Of a DNA stretch of 64,000 nucleotides, positions 57,688 to 64,000 are shown piece after piece. Every line of letters begins with the position of its first letter. The first letter of the stretch is position 1. Below the pieces are notes generated by a model, which made no database searches, was not told the DNA's origin, and saw nothing but the letters and a program-made list of their open reading frames with translations. The stretch is taken from positions 682,001 through 746,000 of the forward strand of contig JALLLS010000002.1 of the NCBI GenBank assembly GCA_025094145.1, written 5' to 3'. Made by a program: the position numbers and the translations under genes. This stretch comes from Spinellus fusiger (taxonomy: Eukaryota > Mucoromycota > Mucoromycetes > Mucorales > Phycomycetaceae).

Positions 57688-58985
57688 CGGCTGATCTGTT
57701 TGCTGCCTATTGGAATCATCCACAAACAAAAATAATAATAATAAAAAAAGACCTTTGTAAACAAAACAAGTGAGGAATATAAAATGTCATCCCAGTGTAA
57801 CCTGAAAACAGTACACTTGGAGCAATGTAAATAAAATAAAAAGAGAAATTCAGACATAATTGGCATGCATCTTGGAAATGTATTTGTTGGGAATACATAT
57901 GAGATGATATATCAGTGATACTGTATGGGAAAGAAGAAGAAGAAAAGACACTACTGATGGTACGCCTAAAAGTCCTTGGGATAGATTGTACATGAAGAAT
58001 AAATCTTATAGTCCCCTTTAAAAATCCTCCTTAAAGTACTGAGTATTAAGTTATGAGTACTAAGAGCAATTAAGAGTTCGGCAGATGTTTAGTCACATAT
58101 TTGTCCTATGTTGCCATGTAATAAGCATAAATATTTACAATCACATAGACTCTTGTAGTGTTTCTGCCCCCCCTCCATCTCTTTGCTTTTAGGATACTGG
58201 TGTCGTACCAACAAAAGAAGTTCATAAAGAGTTGGGTTGACAGTAATCAACAGGCGCAGGTTACTCGAGGGCTATGTTAAAGATGAGGATGATAGAACAG
58301 CAACGGCAAATGACATGGAATGCAGCTTATGGAAAAAGACTCTGTTTCGGATCTTACTTTTCTTATATATCATTTTTGAATTGCAAATAAGCACACCCTA
58401 CAACACTGTATAGCATAGAAAGACGCGCGATGGAGCTGGTGTTTATTTGAATCGATAAGATTGAGCTTGTAATCTTCTGACAATCTTTACCTGTTAGATA
58501 TCTCAGGTTGTACTCATTTGGAAAGCAGAATAAACAAAATAAACTTATGATTTCATCAACAATTAACGTGTTGGACTCATTTTGACATTTCATAAATGAA
58601 TAGAAGAAAAGTATCTTATTTGGAAATATCATCTTGACCCTATCTAACACGGATAGGGGGGCAAGAATGAGTCTGTACTATTCACAGTACCCAAGGCCAG
58701 ACTTTCTATGTAGATTCACTTATAAAGTCACACTATGCCTTGGAGAGAAAAAGATATATTCAATGATAATACTTATTGGTATAACATCTGCAGTTGTTGG
58801 TATGAAGTATTTTGTTCAATAATGAATATCAAGATTTAGACTATGTCTTTGGCTGATCTTGTTAAGGTAAAATGTGATGTATGACATTATCGTATGTGTG
58901 GCTCTAAAAGTTACAACCTCCCGAGGAAACAATACCAAAATAAGAAGCCTTGTAGGATAGTTGATTTTGGCATTTAATCAATTTA
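57688..58985. other. Intergenic spacer
   Basis: No gene, RNA gene or repeat recognised between the Mtr3 stop and the left TIR of the IS630/Tc1-like element. Confidence 0.5.
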
Positions 58986-60285
58986 CACTCTTTCCAGAAA
59001 TTATTGGTGCAAAAATAAAAATGAATCTGGTGCACAAATGGAATGCACCAAGTGCACCAAATAAGTGAATTTAGTATAAACATTTCTTTCTAAACAATTA
59101 TCAAATCTGGACTGGGACTATCTACAGAATCCTTGCAAGTCACTAAGCAGCACTTTATTACAAAGAATATGAGATCGTTGAGGATAATGTTTCCTTATCC
59201 AAAAGAGCTTCTCTTTTGAGTCTACTCTCTACAACTGACTAGAACTGCTCCATAGGATTAAGCTCAGGCAAATAAGGTGGAAGATAGACACAGCCATATC
59301 CTCCCTTAATGCAAAGCTGAATGTCCCTATTTTTGTGGATAGGGGCATTGTCCATGATCAAATTCAGTCCCACCCTTGCCTTTTTGACTCTAGATGGGAC
59401 CAATTACTGCTATTCTTTTCTTCAAACCTGCTTCGTCAATGAAAACATAGTTGCTCAAAAAATCCATGTTGGTTTCCTGCCAACGAGTAACTCAGTTGTA
59501 CCCTTCTTTAATCGTTTTGGGACTGTTTCGCTCTACTGAATGAAAATGGGCTCTATTGAGTGTTAAATAACATTTCTTGGTAAAGAAGTCATACAAAGTA
59601 TATTTTTTTGATTTCAAGACTCATAAACCGGGCATTCAACCGCTCCATCATTTCCTCCAAGACACTATCTGGCTTTTCATCTACCATGTCAACCACAAAA
59701 TCCTTGTGTTCATTGCAAAGTTTAAGTGGTCTTCCAGCCAAATTACTATTGGAACTACCACTATCTTTCCTTTGAGGAAATTCCTCATCCTTATTTAAAC
59801 CCTCTGTTCCTTTTTTGAACTAGTTTTGGCCAGTGCTAGGAGGTATATTAACCTTTTTGCAAGCAGTAGGGACACTAAGTTGCTTCTCATCCACCCAATA
59901 AAAAAAACCTATCTTTATCCTCTATTATATATGAACAATAGCTCGCTTTTGAAACCTGTTCATTTTTTATGATACTGTCATCTAATTTGTCAAGTTTATT
60001 GTTCTTGACCTGCTTTTCCGGAGGCTTCAGTTCCATGTAGTGTCTAAAGTTTGTGACGTTGTGAAGCAGATATTGCTCACTGTCCACTTCCATATCCAGA
60101 ACAGCAACTGAGCCCCTTCTCTTCTTTGTAAAGATTTCCACTTCTATCTTTGTAAATAAATTGATCCATGTTGAATGCTGAATGGTTGTTTAATAGATAA
60201 CTCAGTATAAAAGTGCACCAAATTTATTTTACGCTGTGCACTAAATTCATTTTTATCTTTGCACTAATAATTTCTCGAAAGAGTG
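58986..60285 (-). mobile_element. Complete but dead IS630/Tc1-type DNA transposon
   Basis: A 1300-bp element with imperfect ~50-bp terminal inverted repeats beginning CACTCTTTC (58986-59036 and 60235-60285). It is flanked on both sides by TA (58984-58985 and 60286-60287), the target-site duplication typical of the Tc1/mariner superfamily. The minus strand encodes a transposase read through breaks: SKASYCSYIIEDKDRF, then RPLKLCNEHKDFVVDMVDEK, then NYVFIDEAGLKKRIAV (second Asp region), then LIMDNAPIHK and YLPPYLPELNPMEQF (DDE region). Relatives are IS630-like fungal transposases. Frameshifts and at least four in-frame stops make it inactive; the four stops examined sit where the family has Trp. 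Confidence 0.85.
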
Positions 60286-60287
60286 TA

Positions 60288-60824
60288 CATTTGTTCTACG
60301 TTTATTGGACTATGGCTTAAAATTACCATAGTGAGTCAGTAAACCTCTACCTACCATGGGTTAACCTAATGGATTTTTGTACTCGTTTATTCTCAAGACT
60401 TTATCCACACTTTACTTGACAAGTCAAAGAGTTTGTTTTATATATATATATAAAACACTCTTTTATAGGCTTTTAGTGACTCATTGGAAAGATCAGATCC
60501 CTTTTACCAATATTCCTATTCTACACATGTGATTATTTTAATAAATTCCCATGGTGTGGTCTTTGAAACAAAAGATACTGCTTATCTTGATTATAAAGAG
60601 TCTTTTGGAGTGTGTGGTAGCAGGTAGTCTTCTTAATTTATCATTCTGCATGTAAGACAAAGATATTTCTACCAGTGCTAGTTTTAGCTATTTTGGTAAT
60701 AGTGTTTAGTATTATAGCATTAACAAAAAAAACCATTCACCCTTATGGTGACACCCTTAATCATGCAAACTGTAAGAAAGGGGTCTTAAAAACATAGAGA
60801 TTTGCCATCATAATTGCTTGTAAA
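60288..60824. other. AT-rich spacer
   Basis: A (TA)n-like run at about 60440-60453 inside a small palindrome. No gene recognised. Confidence 0.5.
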
Positions 60825-60910
60825 GAAACCCTCTTCCCAGTCAGACCTCTCAGTTTGGCATGGGACTACGTAGAGACGCTTAATAAAAGTGTTTTATACA
60901 AAAAAGAAGA
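60825..60910 (+). mobile_element. Solo 3' tail of the 63-kb LINE family
   Basis: Matches the reverse complement of about 62765-62845: CCCAGTCAGACCTCTCAGT, then GAGACGCTTAATAAAAGTGT against AAGACGCTCAATAAAGTGTC, then the A-rich end. It is therefore a severely 5'-truncated insertion in plus orientation. Confidence 0.8.
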
Positions 60911-61039
60911 AAAAGCCTTCTTGCTTTGTTTGACATATTATTGAGTACAAAATCACACAGTAAGACCCCAACAGACGAGATCCTCACCCAATACAAATGG
61001 GCAAAGTTACTGTCATTCGTTTCTTCTTGGTCTACTACC

Positions 61040-61540
61040 AATTCCAAGCTCTAGAATCACTCAGGTTATCCAACCAATCACTCCTCATGAAATCTACTAT
61101 CTTTCTCGTTTTATCTGAAAGTCAAATTTGTTAAGCGTGTAGTTACTCTTCATGAAGATACGCTTCTTTGTTCACCTAACATGAATTTGAAGTATCCCAT
61201 AATGAACTTGAATGGGTAAATCTGTTCAGAGAAATATTCTGAAACAAGGACTTGAAAAATAGATACAAATTGATAAACATATTTACATCTATGGAAAGCA
61301 ACTTCTTCTCAAACATTTTCATAAGTATATTGTCTGACAGATGACAACATCACTATTTATTATCTAACCCCTCCTATGTTGTGTATACTTTATATATATT
61401 TATGTAAATAACTCCCCAGCCCCCAGAATAATAAAATAGAAAACTGCTTGATCACTAGCATTGCTGTTTTTTGATCAACGGAGCCACCCATCAGCCAATC
61501 GGGATCATTTCCTGAAATGTTTATAGGCTGATTGAGACCA
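61040..61540 (+). mobile_element. Degenerate LINE fragment (family of 1-2420)
   Basis: Pieces match the first LINE at about 1270-1330 (AAATTTGTTAAGCGTGTAGT and then CATGAAGATAC) and 1660-1705 (GAGCCACCCATCAGCCAATCG, then CATTTCCTGAAATG). It is heavily diverged and interrupted. Confidence 0.7.
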
Positions 61541-62764
61541 TTTTACTTTTTCTTTATTTTTACTTACTATAGAGTGTCCTTAGTGTGCTTTCCTTTATAA
61601 ATATGAATAACATTTATTCTACTTGTCTTTTCCTCTTCTTTTTTAACCTCTATCCTCCTGAACCATTTTCAATAAGTACCTGATTTGGACACCGAGTGAC
61701 CATGTACTACAGTGAACACATACAATTTGAATGCTTCATTCCAAAATTTCAGAAGAATTATAAAAACTAAGATAATTAGTGACTGTTTTTTATAAGAAAA
61801 AAAGTCATGTAAGTTCAGGGTGTCGGATAATCACTTTCCATAAATAGAGACATCCATCATCCCCGTCAATAAAAACACAGATTACCTAAAAGGGACCACA
61901 TGGTAGAAGAGTCAGTAGCAAGGCGTATAGCTAAGGGATGCTATTTAGTGACAGGGGGTTTCATATAGAAACTATTAGTAGACAGTAGTAATGATAAATA
62001 TATATATATATATATATATATAAATACAAGTACAAAAGAGAAAATAAAGATTAGCCTTTGTTGACTCTTTGAACTGTCCAGGATTTCCCTTTGGTTGAAG
62101 CCAAAGACGACAATGGCTGAAAATAGCTTACAAAAATCAACACTATTTTTCTTTGTCTCTGTACTACCAGGAAATTCACACTACAAATATCAGTCTTATT
62201 ATTATAATCCATGGTGAGATCTCTGTCTCAATGTGTACATACTGTTGCAACTCATAGATGAATTTATACCAACATAAGATAATGAGGTGAATCTATCCTT
62301 TGACTGGTTTATTACTGAGGTGGTGGATAGGAAGGTGGAGGAGAGGTCTCAACATTGATAAAGGTTTCGATTTAGAAAAAAAACAAGTAAAAACCTTAAA
62401 TGTTAGTTTCTTCTATCATTCCACCGCCAGTTACAACTATCCTATTTAGTAAATATGTAAGCCAATGTTATAATTGATGCATATAGATTCCCAGGATTAT
62501 AGTTTCTTTCTAGTTTTTTTTAGAGTTATAGCCGCTACATATATTTATTTTATTTTTGTTGCATTTTCTAATCTCTGTTGACAATTTTTATCAGAGATCT
62601 CTTTTATCTATATTTAATCTCATCTGTTTCTCTCTCTCTTCAGAGATTTCTACCTATGCTTTGATTCATCTAGTCTTTTCCTTTCTTCATTATCTTGTTA
62701 CATGTGTATTTAGAGTGCCATGGGTGTTCATTATGCTCAATGTGCTATAAAATATAAAGTTTTT
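61541..62764. other. Repeat-derived spacer
   Basis: An (AT)n run at about 61999-62022. Sequence near 62070-62120 (AACTGTCCAGGATTTCCCTT, then CAAAGACGAC) resembles the right end of the TIR element at about 42030-42075, so a fragment of that family is likely. No gene recognised. Confidence 0.45.
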
Positions 62765-64000
62765 TTTTTGTATAAGACACTTTATTGAGCGTCTTTACGC
62801 AGTCACACATCGCACTGAGAGGTCTGACTGGGAAAGCATATTGGACACAAGTCACTTGCAGAAAATTAAAATAACAGAAAAAAGAAAGAAAAAAACTAGC
62901 TAAACAAAAGGAGTATATAGGAGAAAAGGGCATAAAGTTAAAAAATAAACACTAGACTATGACATGTCTTCGTTTTCGCGGGTAAGGGTGGTAAGAAGGG
63001 ATTGGTCACGTTCAGAGACGGTGGAGGTGAGGAAAGGAGAGTTGTGGAAGTGGCTGGCCCAGTAGCCATGCCAAATTGCCTGGAGAACTGCACCAAAGAC
63101 CTGACTACTAGTCAGAGGTCCATTGGGAGGAAGAGAAAAGGAATTTAAATGTCGGATAGTATCTGCTTGCAAAGGAGTGTATATATTGAGCCAATATGGC
63201 AAAACGGACATCCAGACAGGCCAAACCCTTGGACAAGTCACTAAGAAATGTTCGGGACTGTGGCAAGAGTGAGAGCATAGGCGGCAAGAGGGAGACAGGA
63301 CGATGGTGGGCATAATGTGGTGTAGGAGTGATGAGGAGGACAGTTTGCCATGCAACAGGCAAAACCAAACATTCCTTGCCACATGTGACATAGGTGCCTT
63401 CCAAAAGGCTTTCCACTTGTTGGGTGGAAGCAAGGCAGCAGGAGAAGAGTTTGGCATAGGTGTTGTATAGCATAGTGAGCGGAAAACTTGTGATGAGGAG
63501 TGCAAGTGGCGAGTTGAAGAAGGATATTGTTAGGGGAGAAGAAGGCATATCCACAGTATCAGAATATGATGACTGTGGGTTCATATGAGGAGTGCATGAG
63601 TGGATGAAGAATGGAGGGTGGATGATGTGATGGTTATCCACATCACGGAAGAAATGAGAGAGGAGGTAAGGGCGCATTGGCCAATCTGTCCGAGGACGAC
63701 GTTGTAAGGATTGTGTGGGGAGGTCATAATAATAAGCATCGGCAACTGTAAGGCTTTTGAGGCCTGGCCTAGCTGGAGTGGGGTCGGTGGTTGATGATAT
63801 CCATATGGATGACAGGGGAAGGCAAAGACATGTAGCAGGAGACAAGTCACTGCACAATTGTGGGAGGGGAAGACGGTCAAAAGCCGAGAAAAGAAGATTG
63901 AATGAATGTGAATGGGGCAGACGCAAAGCAGAATGAAAGGCAGGAAAAAAGAAAAGACATAATCAGAGGCATAAAAGTAAGAAGAAAGAGACATATGATA
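62765..64000 (-). mobile_element. LINE with poly(A) end, runs off the right edge
   Basis: Minus-strand LINE 3' half. After SLTVADAYYYDLP and RPRTDWPMRPYLLSHFFRD, a frame change near 63470 leads into a zf-RVT domain: KWKAFWKAPMSHVARNVWF, then LLHGKLSSSS, then CRLCSHSCHSPEHFLVTCP. It ends LQAIWHGYWASHFHNSPFL. The 3' end has an AATAAAG-like signal and a short poly(A) (T-run on the plus strand at 62761-62769). The frame break shows it is inactive. The RT core would lie beyond 64000. Confidence 0.87.

Overview
This window looks like nuclear DNA of an early-diverging filamentous fungus, most likely Mucoromycota/Mucorales. Evidence: AT-rich intergenic DNA; intron-rich compact genes whose introns are often only 37-60 nt; two Rhizomucor/Rhizopus-type secreted class-3 lipases; an UNC93-like membrane protein; and multi-copy protein families I associate with Mucorales. 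No prokaryotic features, CRISPR arrays, rRNA or tRNA genes were recognised. Exon structures were deduced by hand from splice consensus, phase and family knowledge; every complete model given closes in frame.

Layout. 1-2.4 kb: decayed LINE. 2.4-6.2 kb: AT-rich spacer. 6.3-19.2 kb: dense housekeeping block with an UNC93-like protein (+), a possible 44-aa protein (-), 16-exon nucleoporin Nup107/Nup84 (-), an RBM5/10-like zinc-finger/G-patch protein (+), an SLC35C2-like transporter (+), an EEF1AKMT4-like methyltransferase (+) and a peroxisomal ABCD half-transporter (+). 19.2-44.5 kb: AT-rich, repeat-rich block with TIR elements, LINE pieces, Tc1/mariner remnants, a Fanzor-like remnant, two paralogous lipases (28.1 and 37.7 kb), and an unusual gene encoding four tandem transposase-type helix-turn-helix domains (33.3 kb). 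44.5-57.7 kb: second gene-dense block with PRA1/Yip3 (+), a PSD2-type phosphatidylserine decarboxylase (+), a CASTOR-like ACT-domain protein (+), an A20/AN1 zinc-finger protein (-), squalene synthase (-) and exosome subunit Mtr3/EXOSC6 (+). 57.7-64 kb: repeat-rich DNA with a complete but dead IS630/Tc1-type element bounded by TIRs and TA, and LINE fragments.

The housekeeping genes cover unrelated functions (nuclear pore, splicing, lipid and sterol synthesis, peroxisomal import, vesicle traffic, RNA decay, amino-acid sensing) and do not form a cluster. The repeat-rich blocks carry the novelty. The best candidate for something undescribed is the tandem-HTH gene at 33.3-34.3 kb, whose apparent stop codon lies inside a possible 39-nt intron that would join the DNA-binding repeats to an acidic tail. 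Next are the lipase pair whose introns are more alike than their first exons, the Fanzor-like remnant, the repeated TIR-element family, a 7-nt micro-exon, GC-AG introns in two adjacent genes, and a CASTOR-type sensor in a fungus.
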